DNA from: an uncultured Kordiimonas sp.
Lineage (GTDB): Bacteria; Pseudomonadota; Alphaproteobacteria; Sphingomonadales; Kordiimonadaceae
DNA length: 64,000 nt
Direction of reading: 5' to 3'
Assembly: GCA_947492375.1 (NCBI GenBank)
Contig: CANLMI010000001.1
Location: 1,178,001 to 1,242,000 of the forward strand
Positions 49,450 to 60,176 of the stretch are shown here, in pieces. The translations under genes and the position numbers were made by a program. Each line of letters begins with the position of its first letter. Positions within the stretch are counted from its first letter, which is position 1. The notes beneath the pieces are model-generated. The model did not search any database and was not told the DNA's origin. It was given only the letters and a program-made list of their open reading frames with translations.

Positions 49450-51888
49450 ATGTTCATTCAAACGCTACAATCTGGATTTCGGCAAATCTGGCGGCGCCCT
49501 ACTTTGCCTATTATGAATATTCTGGGATTGGCGGCTGGCATTGCTGTTGCGACAGTTATTTTTCTCTATGCAGAAGTTGAGCTAAATTATAATGCATGGG
49601 TTAAAAATCAAGATAACCTGTTCAGGATTGAGGGCCAATTTATCCAGTCACCCAGCGGTGGCTACACAACGAACACAATGATCCCTCTTGGACCGGAAAT
49701 CAAAAGCGAAATACGCGAAGTTCAATCGGTAGTTCGTGTCAGCCAAACCTATGAAACAGTGAAAAAAGAACAGTTTCTTAATTACGAAACTTTAACCTAC
49801 ACTGACTCAGGTTTTTTCCGCATGTTCCCCCTAAATTTAACCGCCGGAAGCTCTGACGGGTTCTTCGACACAGAAAACCGTGTCATGCTGTCAAAATCTA
49901 TGGCTGAAAAATATTTCGGCTCCACCAACATTATCGGTGAAACAATCGAGCTCGAAGGCAACAAGGTTTACGATGTTTACGGCGTGTTCGAAGACGTACC
50001 TGAAAACAGCGACTTTGAGATTGATTTTATTGCAAGTCTTCCAAGTGATGTAGTGGGCACATGGAATAATGTCAGTCTAGAGACGTATATTCGCATTGCA
50101 AGCAGTTCAGACATTTCAATTGTTGAAGACAAGCTTACAATATTAGTTGATGAACACCGCCCCTTCACCGGTGCATCACCCGGCGAGATGAAAGATATTT
50201 TCAAACTATTCTTGCAACCCTTTAATGATATTCATTTAGGGTCAAATGGCCGTAATTCAAACGGCTCAATCGGAAACTATGCAACTGTTTACGGGTTTGT
50301 TGCCCTTGCTGTTCTGATCGTTGCTATATCAGTTTTCAATTATATTAGCCTTGCAACAGCCAGAGCTGTCGAACGCGAAAAAGAATTTTGTCTTCGTAAG
50401 GTATCAGGCGCCAGTGCCCCTCAAATTATCAAGCAGGTCATGATCGAAATGGCCGCACAAACAATACCAGCTGTGGTCATCGGACTCTTTATCGCATCAG
50501 ATCTTTTGCCGTTTTTCGGTAGTTTTATTGGTGTTGATTATTCTTTTGACGCACTAGCAACACCACAAGGTATAGTCGTGATTATCCTATGGACAATAGG
50601 CCTTAGCATCCTTGCTGGACTATATCCTTCTATCATCATAAGCCGCTACCGTCCTGTGATCTTTATTAGCGGTGGCCGATCATTTAGACCAGGTGTCGCA
50701 CGCACACGTGCAATCTTGGTTTTTCTGCAATTTGCCGTCACTATCAGTCTTATTATCGGCGCTGTTACCATCAACAGACAAATGACTCACATTAACAACG
50801 TTGATTTAGGCTTTAACCCTGAAAACCTAGTCGTACTGCGTGGCCTTCAATCAAGCGAAGACCCGAACAAGTCAGCCACCTTACGCAACCGTATAGAACG
50901 AATTAATGGTGTTATTTCGGCGTCACGGTCTTCAATCGTTCCAACTGACAATCGGTATCACTATGAGGGATTTATTTCTGAGCATTTATCACGTGATAAT
51001 ATGGCAGGCATGCGCTTGATCGGTGCTGATTTTAACTTTATCGACACCCTTGGGGCGGAGCTTAATACCGGCAGAGTGCTCAGTGACAACTTTGCTGATG
51101 ATAAAGCAGACCTATTTACTGTGGAAGGGGCGCAGGAAATTACTGGCAACAAAAATGTTGTCATTAACCACCAAGCTGTCAAGCGACTTGGATATGCGAC
51201 ACCCGAAATAGCACTAGGTAAACAAATCAATATGACTCTGGATCCTGATGGCCTTGTACCCCTAACAATTGTTGGTGTTGTAGAAGACATTTCTTACGAG
51301 TCTGTCAGACGCCCGATGGAGCCGCGTATATACACTTACCATGCAGTAGAGCACTCAAGATTAAGCATTCGTATAAACGATAATAACAGCGCTCAAGTTA
51401 TCCAGGAGATTGAAGCGGTATGGAAAGAAATGTACCCAGAAACGCCCATATTGCTAGTATATATGGAAGAGCGCTTTGAAGCCCTTTATGCTGACGAACA
51501 ACAGCAACTAAAGCTATTCATAACTTTCTCAGTTCTCGCAATCATCCTGTCGCTTATTGGCTTAATCGGGCTGGTATTAAATTCCATCATCCACCGCACG
51601 CGCGAGATCAGTATTCGCAAAGTGCTTGGAGCTTCATCGATAGATAATATCAAACTATTTGTCTGGCAATATTTGAAACCGGTTCTTATCGCTAATATTC
51701 CAGCGTGGGCAGTATCCTATTACTTCCTCTCAAACTGGTTATCCAAATACCCTGACCGTATTTCAATGAGTGTAGACCTATATCTAATCGGCTCCGGCAT
51801 CATTATAACAACGACTGCACTGTTAGTTACTACGATTGTCTCAAGGGTGACAGACTTATCCCCTGCTTTTGCTTTAAAACACGATTAG
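49450..51888 (+). CDS. MacB/FtsX-type ABC transporter permease
   Basis: N-terminal MNILGLAAGIAVATVIFLYAEVEL; C-terminal RTREISIRKVLGASSIDNIKLFVWQYLKPVLIA; two permease units. Confidence 0.88.
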   Translation: MFIQTLQSGFRQIWRRPTLPIMNILGLAAGIAVATVIFLYAEVELNYNAWVKNQDNLFRIEGQFIQSPSGGYTTNTMIPLGPEIKSEIREVQSVVRVSQTYETVKKEQFLNYETLTYTDSGFFRMFPLNLTAGSSDGFFDTENRVMLSKSMAEKYFGSTNIIGETIELEGNKVYDVYGVFEDVPENSDFEIDFIASLPSDVVGTWNNVSLETYIRIASSSDISIVEDKLTILVDEHRPFTGASPGEMKDIFKLFLQPFNDIHLGSNGRNSNGSIGNYATVYGFVALAVLIVAISVFNYISLATARAVEREKEFCLRKVSGASAPQIIKQVMIEMAAQTIPAVVIGLFIASDLLPFFGSFIGVDYSFDALATPQGIVVIILWTIGLSILAGLYPSIIISRYRPVIFISGGRSFRPGVARTRAILVFLQFAVTISLIIGAVTINRQMTHINNVDLGFNPENLVVLRGLQSSEDPNKSATLRNRIERINGVISASRSSIVPTDNRYHYEGFISEHLSRDNMAGMRLIGADFNFIDTLGAELNTGRVLSDNFADDKADLFTVEGAQEITGNKNVVINHQAVKRLGYATPEIALGKQINMTLDPDGLVPLTIVGVVEDISYESVRRPMEPRIYTYHAVEHSRLSIRINDNNSAQVIQEIEAVWKEMYPETPILLVYMEERFEALYADEQQQLKLFITFSVLAIILSLIGLIGLVLNSIIHRTREISIRKVLGASSIDNIKLFVWQYLKPVLIANIPAWAVSYYFLSNWLSKYPDRISMSVDLYLIGSGIIITTTALLVTTIVSRVTDLSPAFALKHD

Positions 51889-51901
51889 TAAAATTGAAAA
51901 A

Positions 51902-51933
51902 AGCAGCCATATAGTTCGAACTATATGGCTGCT
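51902..51933 (-). terminator. Perfect 32-bp palindrome followed by T-tract on minus strand
   Basis: AGCAGCCATATAGTTCGAACTATATGGCTGCT; minus-strand continuation TTTTTTC. Confidence 0.85.
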
Positions 51934-51956
51934 ACAGCGCAACAGAGAAACAAGCG

Positions 51957-52445
51957 TTAGCGTGTAACGCCCAAAAGATGGATAAAAGCGACCACTTCAT
52001 TCTCGTCATTACGAAGAGGTAGGTCAATCACCTCAAAAGGTAAATAGTCACGATTTTCAACAGGAACTCTGCCCTTAACCCAACCAATTTTTGGGCCTTG
52101 AACAAGGTTTTGAAAATGCTTTTTACTTGATTGTACATGCCCCGGCGCCATAGATTCGCACAAAAGTTCGCCGGTAAAATCATCGGCGAACAAGTCTGTA
52201 AACCCAGTGCTGAAAATACGAAACCGATAATCATCACCCTCTTTTTGGGAAAGTGCCATATTCGCATGCCAGCCAATAAAATCACGAATTCGAAAATCTG
52301 ACCATGCAGGAATGTTCCTTTTACCCCGCTTGGAATAGTATAAATCAATGAATTTAGCGAAAACTGGAATATCCGGTTTTGGATCAAGCGGAAATTGCTG
52401 CATCACATCTGTGTATTCGCTCATGGCCTCCACCTTATACGTCAA
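51957..52445 (-). CDS. PAS-like domain protein (alphaproteobacterial type)
   Basis: ARLYYSK-like FIDLYYSKRGKRNIPAWSDFRIRDFIGWHANMALSQKEGDDYRFRIFSTGFTDLFADDFTG. Confidence 0.65.
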   Translation of the reverse strand: MTYKVEAMSEYTDVMQQFPLDPKPDIPVFAKFIDLYYSKRGKRNIPAWSDFRIRDFIGWHANMALSQKEGDDYRFRIFSTGFTDLFADDFTGELLCESMAPGHVQSSKKHFQNLVQGPKIGWVKGRVPVENRDYLPFEVIDLPLRNDENEVVAFIHLLGVTR

Positions 52446-52464
52446 TGTTCAAGGTAAACACATA

Positions 52465-52749
52465 CTATACAGTTGGTTTAATTTCAAAACGCGCAGGAAC
52501 ATACCCTATGGCATCTTCTGTCGTAATATTTTGAACAATCGCATGATCAGGCCCTTCATGACAAGCCTTGATGAGTTGATCAATAGCCTCAATTTCACCA
52601 ACAAACAATGCTTCAACATCACCGTTCAGGCGATTGCGGACAAATCCATGAATACTTAACTTGTTAGCTTGCTGCTCACACCATTTCCGGTACCAAACGC
52701 CCTGTACCTTACCAGAAATAGTCAGCCGTTTTGCCGTATGTTCAGCCAT
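52465..52749 (-). CDS. Acylphosphatase
   Basis: KRLTISGKVQGVWYRKWCEQQANKLSIHGFVRNRLNGDVEALFVGE. Confidence 0.93.
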   Translation of the reverse strand: MAEHTAKRLTISGKVQGVWYRKWCEQQANKLSIHGFVRNRLNGDVEALFVGEIEAIDQLIKACHEGPDHAIVQNITTEDAIGYVPARFEIKPTV

Positions 52750-52752
52750 GAA

Positions 52753-53907
52753 TCAACTCAGTACTTCAATCAAACGATCGATGAATTTCTCACCCGCTTT
52801 AATCTGATCGAGCGTAATAAATTCGTCGGGCTTGTGCGCCTGCGCGATATCCCCCGGGCCGCAAACGGCAACAGGATAATCAATGCTTTGAAAATGCCCG
52901 CCTTCAGTTCCGAACGCGACAACCGTTGTATCATTTTTATTGGCAAGCTTAAGCGCCAATGCCTCGCCGTCTGAACCCGGTTCGGCTTTTAAGGGTGGCA
53001 GGTATGCCCACACCTCGTTCTCAACATGGCATTCAGGGAATTTTTCTTTAATTTTTATCTCAACAACACCCTTTAAGTATTTGTTATATTTATCAAGAAT
53101 TGAATTAGCATCATCATTAGGAACAGGCCTGAATTCCCAATCAAATTCGCAGTAATTAGAGATTATGTTAAACGCACTACCGCCTGTTATTGGCCCAATA
53201 TTGAAGGACGTATAAGGAGGGTCGAACGCACTATCCTTAACACCGTTTGTTTTCGTCTCTTCAGCCATCTGGGTAATAAACTGGATCAACTCAGCCGCAA
53301 TAGCAACAGCATTAACGCCGTCATCTGGTCTGCTGGAATGCGCTTCCCTGCCCCATATTCGAGTTTTGGAGACATGCTGGCCTTTATGGGCTGTCGCTAC
53401 CTGCATCATGGTTGGCTCACCAACTACAACAAGGCGCGGCGGCGCCAAATGATCAGCCATATGTCGTACCATTGACTGAACACCCAGACATCCTACTTCT
53501 TCATCATAAGAAAAAGCAAAATGGATAGGGCGCGTTAGGTTCGCGGCTTTAATCTTTGGGAGTGCCGCAAGGGCAATCGCGATAAAACTTTTCATATCAG
53601 CCGTACCACGGCCAAAAAGCATGCCGTCTGCTTCGCGAACAGTGAATGGATCGCTAGACCAATTTTGCCCTTCTACGGGTACAACGTCTGTATGCCCCGA
53701 CAGAACAACTCCCCCAGCAATATCAGGCCCAATGCTCGCAAACAAATTAGCTTTTGTTTTCTCATCATTGTAGATGACGATTGGTTCAATATCATTGGCC
53801 TTTAAATACGCGGCTATATAATCAATCAATTCAAGGTTTGATTGACTGGATACTGTGTTGAAACCAACCAGTTTCTCAATCCACTGCCGCGTATTCATAT
53901 GACCCAC
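52753..53907 (-). CDS. argE: Acetylornithine deacetylase
   Basis: VVLSGHTDVVPVEGQNWSSDPF; LFGRGTADMKSFIA; FSYDEEVGCLGVQ. Confidence 0.9.
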   Translation of the reverse strand: MGHMNTRQWIEKLVGFNTVSSQSNLELIDYIAAYLKANDIEPIVIYNDEKTKANLFASIGPDIAGGVVLSGHTDVVPVEGQNWSSDPFTVREADGMLFGRGTADMKSFIAIALAALPKIKAANLTRPIHFAFSYDEEVGCLGVQSMVRHMADHLAPPRLVVVGEPTMMQVATAHKGQHVSKTRIWGREAHSSRPDDGVNAVAIAAELIQFITQMAEETKTNGVKDSAFDPPYTSFNIGPITGGSAFNIISNYCEFDWEFRPVPNDDANSILDKYNKYLKGVVEIKIKEKFPECHVENEVWAYLPPLKAEPGSDGEALALKLANKNDTTVVAFGTEGGHFQSIDYPVAVCGPGDIAQAHKPDEFITLDQIKAGEKFIDRLIEVLS

Positions 53908-53918
53908 AATAATTCGCC

Positions 53919-55904
53919 TTATTCGAATTCCATAATGATGGCATCAACGGCCAAGCTGTCGCCCGCCTCAGCCTTAACACCTGAGACAATTCCATCACGC
54001 TCTGCCCGAAGGATGTTTTCCATTTTCATCGCTTCCACCACAGCCAACGTTTGACCAGCCTTCACCTCATCACCTTCGGATACAGCAACGGAGACCACAA
54101 GGCCCGGCATTGGGCATAAAAGAAGCTTGCTGGTATCCGGCGCCACCTTTTCAGGCATTAATTTATAAAGCGCTGCGGCCTCTGGGCTTTGGATCAGAAT
54201 ATCTTCGCTTACACCGTCACATGTCAGGCGGTAGCCAATGGGCAATCGATCAATTTCCATCGCGAACTCAGCGCCGTTTACCTCAACATGGATAACAGGC
54301 TCGCCCGGGCGCCAATCGCTCGCAAGTTCAAGTTTTTTATCATCAAGTAAAATCTCTACATGGTCTTCGAGAGGCGCAATTGTTGTTTCAACATCATCAC
54401 CTGCAATTGAAATTGCCCATGGTTTTAATTGCGGCCCCGGTAGATCCCGTATCTGGCCATCAATTTGTGTTTCACGGGATTTATCCACCGCATTCAGGAA
54501 TGTAACCGTCGCGATCATCGCTTCCTTAACTGCGTTTGAAAGCGCACCGCCTTCGAACCCATCTGGATACTCTTCAGCAATGAAATTTGTCGTCATATTA
54601 CCTGATTGGAAACGCGGATGCGCCATCAAGGCAGAAAGAAAAGGAATATTGTGCGCAATACCACGAATATAATATTCATCAAGCGCTCTGCGCTGATGTG
54701 CAATCGCTTCATCGCGTGTTGCGCTGGTTGTTACCAACTTGGCAATCATCGGATCATAGAACATTGAAATTTCTGCCCCCTCGTACACGCCGGTATCAAC
54801 GCGCACATGATCGTCTTCCTCTGGCGGCAGATAGCGCGTCAAACGACCAATAGACGGTAGGAAGCCACGAATTGGGTCTTCGGCATACACGCGTGTTTCC
54901 ATTGACCAACCTGTCAGCGTCACATCGCCCTGCGTCATCGAGAGCTTTTCACCGTAAGCAACGCGGAGCATCTGTTCCACAAGGTCAACACCTGTTACAT
55001 GCTCGGTCACGGGGTGCTCTACTTGCAGGCGGGTGTTCATTTCAAGGAAGTAGAAATTCCGATTTTTATCAACGATAAACTCAACGGTACCTGCGCTTGC
55101 GTAATCAACAGCCTGAGATAGTGCAACAGACTGCTCGCCCATCGCCTTACGGGTTTCCTCGTCAAGAAATGGGCTCGGTGCCTCTTCAACAACCTTCTGA
55201 TGACGGCGCTGGATCGAGCATTCCCGCTCACCGAGGTAAATTACATTACCGTGCTTATCGCCAAGAACCTGAATTTCAATATGACGCGGCTCTTCAACGA
55301 ACTTCTCAATAAATACGCGGTCATCGCCGAAGCTTGTACGAGCTTCGTTCTGTGCAGAAATATACCCTTCGCGTGCCTCCTCGTCATTAAAGGCAATTCG
55401 CATGCCCTTACCGCCGCCGCCAGCAGACGCCTTCAACATAACTGGGTATCCGATCTCGCCAGAGATTTTCACAGCCTCATCCGCATCCTCGATAATACCC
55501 ATATGCCCCGGCACGGTTGAAACGCCCGCTTCTGCGGCCAGCTTTTTCGATGTGATCTTATCACCCATCGCGTTAATAGCCTTTGCACCCGGCCCAATGA
55601 AGGTAATGCCAGCGGCTTCAACAGCTTCAACAAATGATGCGCGCTCGGATAAGAAACCATAACCCGGATGGATTGCCTCAGCGCCCGTATCTTTTGCGGC
55701 CTTCAAAATTTTCTCTGCAACCAGATAACTTTCTGCCGCTGCCGGTGGGCCAATATGCACAGCCTCATCCGCCATTTCAACATGCAAGGCATCAGCGTCA
55801 GCATCAGAATAAACCGCAACGGTTTTAATGCCCATCTTCTTGGCTGTTTTAATAACACGGCAAGCAATTTCACCGCGATTGGCAATCAGGATCTTATTGA
55901 ACAT
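53919..55904 (-). CDS. pccA: Propionyl/acetyl-CoA carboxylase biotin-carrying alpha subunit
   Basis: FNKILIANRGEIACRVIKTAKKMGIKTVAVYSDADA; GGGGKGMRIA; biotin motif VVEAMKMENILRAERDG. Confidence 0.93.
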   Translation of the reverse strand: MFNKILIANRGEIACRVIKTAKKMGIKTVAVYSDADADALHVEMADEAVHIGPPAAAESYLVAEKILKAAKDTGAEAIHPGYGFLSERASFVEAVEAAGITFIGPGAKAINAMGDKITSKKLAAEAGVSTVPGHMGIIEDADEAVKISGEIGYPVMLKASAGGGGKGMRIAFNDEEAREGYISAQNEARTSFGDDRVFIEKFVEEPRHIEIQVLGDKHGNVIYLGERECSIQRRHQKVVEEAPSPFLDEETRKAMGEQSVALSQAVDYASAGTVEFIVDKNRNFYFLEMNTRLQVEHPVTEHVTGVDLVEQMLRVAYGEKLSMTQGDVTLTGWSMETRVYAEDPIRGFLPSIGRLTRYLPPEEDDHVRVDTGVYEGAEISMFYDPMIAKLVTTSATRDEAIAHQRRALDEYYIRGIAHNIPFLSALMAHPRFQSGNMTTNFIAEEYPDGFEGGALSNAVKEAMIATVTFLNAVDKSRETQIDGQIRDLPGPQLKPWAISIAGDDVETTIAPLEDHVEILLDDKKLELASDWRPGEPVIHVEVNGAEFAMEIDRLPIGYRLTCDGVSEDILIQSPEAAALYKLMPEKVAPDTSKLLLCPMPGLVVSVAVSEGDEVKAGQTLAVVEAMKMENILRAERDGIVSGVKAEAGDSLAVDAIIMEFE

Positions 55905-55907
55905 AAG

Positions 55908-56174
55908 CTAGTCCCTTAAAGTTATATCTTTATAATGTAATTTGTTCGCGGGCTTTGGTTTGCGGCGAGCAGCCAAGAACCAGATTACCGCCACACCCAA
56001 AGCGCCGAGCATGAAAAATGATGGGCCACCCACGGCACCGAATAAAATTGCTGCAATTGCAAAGCCGATAAGGCCACCAATAATAAGCCCTGCAATAAAA
56101 TTAGACCGCGCCTCTGCCTTTGAGGCAGCCCCCTTGATAGATTGTTCCAGATCTTTTGGTAATGGTCTTGCCAT
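55908..56174 (-). CDS. Hypothetical small membrane protein
   Basis: Two TM segments; lies directly upstream of pccA. Confidence 0.5.
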   Translation of the reverse strand: MARPLPKDLEQSIKGAASKAEARSNFIAGLIIGGLIGFAIAAILFGAVGGPSFFMLGALGVAVIWFLAARRKPKPANKLHYKDITLRD

Positions 56175-56923
56175 TATTTTTCCTCCGCGCTGGCGTGTGA
56201 TATTTTTAGTCTTTTATCGAGATACCCTGAACAAATCCACGTTGCTGGCCAGATTAAACAATTGGCAAACCCGGCAATATAAGGGGCAAACTTGGTGGGA
56301 ATATACAGAAGCGGGATAGTGAACAAAGGAATCAACGCAACGACAATAAAGGTGTACATGTGTTTTTTTGTTCGCAACACCTCAAGCTCATTCAAACCTA
56401 TCACATCGCGAGCGTCACTGGCGATTTTATAAAGCCACGCAAAACATAAAAATACCGATGCAAACCCGCATGAATAAAGAATATGCAAGTAATCATATTT
56501 ATGCAGTGACACCTTATAATCTGTTGGTGCTGTCACGCCGAGCCATTGTTCAAGGATAACAAAATCCAACACGAAACTAGCCAGAAACTTTAGGGGGAAC
56601 ATAAACAAGAGAACGAGAAATAATAAAAGCCCATTCGCTTGCATTACCTTTTCTGAGTTCAAGCCATATTTTCTAAAATATCGGTAATGCCAGTTCCAAA
56701 TCACTAACATTAACATGAAGGTAAGCGCGAAAGACGGAAAACCAAGAACCAAAACAAACAATTCATTGATTGTTTTAGGCACTTCCTCAGAAACAATAAG
56801 CAAAGTGACAGCCAAACCGAAAACAGCATCCGTCAACCCCTCGATACGGCTAACCTCAGTACCACGCACACGGATACCGTTGATTTCTCCGTTTTCAGAT
56901 GTCAGCCTGTGCTTACGCATCAA
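56174..56923 (-). CDS. TMEM175-family membrane protein
   Basis: VSRIEGLTDAVFGLAVTLLIVSEEVP resembles the RxxxFSDAVFAIAxTLL signature. Confidence 0.65.
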   Translation of the reverse strand: MMRKHRLTSENGEINGIRVRGTEVSRIEGLTDAVFGLAVTLLIVSEEVPKTINELFVLVLGFPSFALTFMLMLVIWNWHYRYFRKYGLNSEKVMQANGLLLFLVLLFMFPLKFLASFVLDFVILEQWLGVTAPTDYKVSLHKYDYLHILYSCGFASVFLCFAWLYKIASDARDVIGLNELEVLRTKKHMYTFIVVALIPLFTIPLLYIPTKFAPYIAGFANCLIWPATWICSGYLDKRLKISHASAEEK

Positions 56924-57178
56924 TTTATCTGCACTTCCTAATTTACCGTATCAACCTAATCTTGGTTATTATCAGTATGCTTTCTATGGTGTCTTGTTCC
57001 AAAAAAATCCAACATAACAAAAAAAATATACGCTAATATCCAACCACCATATGACTCAGGGGGAACGCCTTCCTGAAACAACATTATTTTAATCAATATC
57101 AGCACCAAGAACGCTTTGGCGATTTTGATAATTGACGCTGTAACTGCTGCATACTCTCCTTAACCAAACTTCGCACAA

Positions 57179-58711
57179 TTAAAGCGGAATATTATCGTGC
57201 TTTTTCCATGGGTTCTCAAGGTGCTTGTTTGCAAGCTTCTTGAGGCCAGAGATAATCCGTTTTCTGGTATTTTGCGGCATGATTACATCGTCGATATATC
57301 CGCGCTGTGCCGCGACAAACGGGTTAGCAAACAGATCTTCATAATTTTGTGTGTGTTCAGCAATCTTGTCGGCATCATCTCTGTCCTTACGATACAGGAT
57401 TTCCACCGCCCCTTTTGCACCCATTACCGCGATTTCAGCCGTTGGCCACGCATAATTTAAATCACCGCGCAAGTGCTTAGACGCCATCACATCATAGGCA
57501 CCGCCGTAAGCCTTACGGGTAATAAGTGTAATTTTCGGCACTGTTGCTTCGCCGTAAGCAAACAATAATTTCGCACCGTGCTTGATAATACCGCCGTACT
57601 CCTGTGATGTACCCGGCAAAAATCCTGGCACATCAACAAGCGTAATGATTGGAATATTGAAGCAATCACAAAAGCGCACAAACCGGGCGGCTTTCTTCGA
57701 ACTATCGATATCAAGACAGCCAGCAAGCACCATCGGTTGGTTCGCAACAATTCCAACTGTTTCGCCGTCCATACGGGCAAAACCAATCAGAATATTACCT
57801 GCGTGATTTGGTTGAAGCTCGAAAAAGTCACCCTCGTCCACCAACTTCGAGATAACTTCATGCATATCATATGGCTTGTTCGGGTTAGATGGGATCACGC
57901 TATTAAGAGACTTTTCAACCCGGTCAATTTTATCAAAGCTTGGACGGGACGGTGTTTTCTCACGGTTATTAAGGGGCAAGAAATCCATAAAACGACGGAG
58001 CTGCGCCAGCGCTTCCACGTCATTGGCAAACGCCTTGTCCGCAACGCCCGATTTTGTTGTATGTGTTGAAGCACCGCCTAACTCTTCCTGTGTAACTACT
58101 TCATTTGTAACGGTTTTTACAACATCAGGGCCTGTCACAAACATATAGGATGTGTCTTCGACCATGAAAATAAAATCAGTCATGGCAGGGCTATAAACAG
58201 CGCCGCCTGCGCACGGCCCCATAATCATCGAAATTTGAGGCACAACACCAGACGCTAGAACATTTTTCTGGAACACGTCAGCATATCCACCAAGGGCTGC
58301 AACACCTTCCTGAATACGGGCGCCGCCACTATCATTCAGGCCAATAACCGGTGCACCAACCTTCATGGCCATATCCATGACTTTCAGAATTTTCTTAGCG
58401 TGCGTTTCAGAGAGCGAGCCACCAAACACAGTGAAATCCTGACTATAAACATAAACAAGACGGCCATTAATAGTGCCAGACCCCGTCACAACACCGTCGC
58501 CTGCGAACTTGGTTTTTTCCATCCCAAAATCAGTGCAACGATGCTCAACAAACATATCATATTCTTCAAAGGAACCATCATCGAGCAAAAGGCTAATACG
58601 TTCACGCGCCGTAAGCTTGCCGCGAGCGTGCTGTGCGTCGATACGCTTTTCGCCGCCGCCTAAGCGTGCTTCACTGCGTTTCTCTTCCAGTTGTTCGATG
58701 ATATTCTGCAT
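57179..58711 (-). CDS. pccB: Propionyl-CoA carboxylase beta subunit
   Basis: [69 protein letters not shown]. Confidence 0.95.
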   Translation of the reverse strand: MQNIIEQLEEKRSEARLGGGEKRIDAQHARGKLTARERISLLLDDGSFEEYDMFVEHRCTDFGMEKTKFAGDGVVTGSGTINGRLVYVYSQDFTVFGGSLSETHAKKILKVMDMAMKVGAPVIGLNDSGGARIQEGVAALGGYADVFQKNVLASGVVPQISMIMGPCAGGAVYSPAMTDFIFMVEDTSYMFVTGPDVVKTVTNEVVTQEELGGASTHTTKSGVADKAFANDVEALAQLRRFMDFLPLNNREKTPSRPSFDKIDRVEKSLNSVIPSNPNKPYDMHEVISKLVDEGDFFELQPNHAGNILIGFARMDGETVGIVANQPMVLAGCLDIDSSKKAARFVRFCDCFNIPIITLVDVPGFLPGTSQEYGGIIKHGAKLLFAYGEATVPKITLITRKAYGGAYDVMASKHLRGDLNYAWPTAEIAVMGAKGAVEILYRKDRDDADKIAEHTQNYEDLFANPFVAAQRGYIDDVIMPQNTRKRIISGLKKLANKHLENPWKKHDNIPL

Positions 58712-58910
58712 AAATAGTCTTCCTTAACGTGGCCTATTTTATCAAGCGCATTGACTGATTTCGTCAGATGCAGCCCTATCCCAATAAGTTGAGCGAGCTT
58801 GAAATATTATTACCTTGTTCTTAACGACATACATTACTGTTGACCAGTATTTTCAAAACACACTTTCGATAGTTTTTATCTATTAAATATTATGAACAAG
58901 GCTAGTTTGC

Positions 58911-59660
58911 CTAACCTTTGGCTAATTGCAGGAAAGCAACGGCATGCTTAAGGTCTTCATATAAGTTAGCCGTTATCTTTTTTGCATCAGCATCTTCGCC
59001 CCATTGCTCGACCTGATATCGCTCGTCAACGCGTGCATCCTGCCAAATAGCTTCGAACCCTCTAAAGCCCTCTATATATGCCAGCCCCAACCCTAACGAT
59101 CCTAGCCCTGTTGTTAAGGCATGCAGCGTTGTCAGTGAAAATATTGTATATTTCCCGATATGGCTGCGTAGCTTTTCAAGTGTAGTTTCTGATTGTTGAA
59201 CATGAATAATACCAGACGTAACTTTCATCGGCGCTTCTAGCGTTATCTCCATCCAATCAACATAAGGGTCCCACGCCTCTCCTTGTCTTTTTACAAGGTC
59301 ATCCGGGTGGTCTGCCCGGTAACACAGCATATCTGATCCGCCGTATCGAACCAGTTCATCAACAATATTTTCAAATTCGCTGCTTACCCTGTCAATTGAC
59401 GTATTCAAAAGCTGATTAAGTGGCATGGCTTTTGGGTTGATATTATCCCCCTGCGACCTCCATTCTGTCGCTATTGCTTCAGCAAGATTAAGCGTAGGTG
59501 ACGCCATAACTGACTTCGCAGGTGTTTTTATTTGTCGGCCATCAAGCGTAATAGCAAACCCCGTATCACCCATGAGGTTTTCAACAGTTACAGTCTCATA
59601 AAATCGTTTCACAGAATATTTCTCAATTATTTGGAGATTCGTTATTTTCAGTTCCAGCAT
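58911..59660 (-). CDS. ATP12-family F1-ATPase assembly chaperone
   Basis: GFAITLDGRQIKTPAKSVMASPTLNLAEAIATEWRSQGDNINPKAMPLNQLLNTSID; true start may be internal (VKRFYETV). Confidence 0.9.
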   Translation of the reverse strand: MLELKITNLQIIEKYSVKRFYETVTVENLMGDTGFAITLDGRQIKTPAKSVMASPTLNLAEAIATEWRSQGDNINPKAMPLNQLLNTSIDRVSSEFENIVDELVRYGGSDMLCYRADHPDDLVKRQGEAWDPYVDWMEITLEAPMKVTSGIIHVQQSETTLEKLRSHIGKYTIFSLTTLHALTTGLGSLGLGLAYIEGFRGFEAIWQDARVDERYQVEQWGEDADAKKITANLYEDLKHAVAFLQLAKG

Positions 59661-60159
59661 CCGCGCTGTATGATGGTTTTGCCTGAAGGGAGCCTTCTTT
59701 TTGCATTTCCCGTGTGACAGCAGCTATTTTACGGCGGTTATAGCGAGATTGCTTTCGCTTGCTGTTCTGTCGTTTGGTATCAATAGCAGTCTCAACCTTA
59801 AAGGTTCCGGTATAATGGTAGCCCTCATTAACCGACTTTTTCTTTGGGGCGATAACAATATCATATCCCAGCAAACGATTTCCAATCTTTGGCACCCGGT
59901 AACACAGCATAAACCCCATCGCGATCAGCACTAACATTAAAAGCAAGAAAGCAAAAGCTGTAATACCAGACGCTTCTACAATGGTATTTTGATAAAGATA
60001 TGCAACAACCGCACCCAGTGCAGCCACCGATGCCAAAACCAAAAAGATCGGCTTTGGCTTTCTTGCAACTTCCATGATATCATCTTGATCATCGCTCATA
60101 ATATTCACTCCAGCAATAGCCTCATACATCTTCAGATGTGGCATAATCAGATATTGCAT
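59623..60159 (-). CDS. Hypothetical protein with two TM segments
   Basis: Hydrophobic segments then basic Lys/Arg-rich C-terminus. Confidence 0.5.
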   Translation of the reverse strand: MQYLIMPHLKMYEAIAGVNIMSDDQDDIMEVARKPKPIFLVLASVAALGAVVAYLYQNTIVEASGITAFAFLLLMLVLIAMGFMLCYRVPKIGNRLLGYDIVIAPKKKSVNEGYHYTGTFKVETAIDTKRQNSKRKQSRYNRRKIAAVTREMQKEGSLQAKPSYSADAGTENNESPNN

Positions 60160-60176
60160 ACTCAGGCATTGTATCG

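Noticed and set aside
54238-54672. 144-aa plus-strand ORF
   Set aside because: Antisense to pccA; explained by the strong coding frame on the minus strand.
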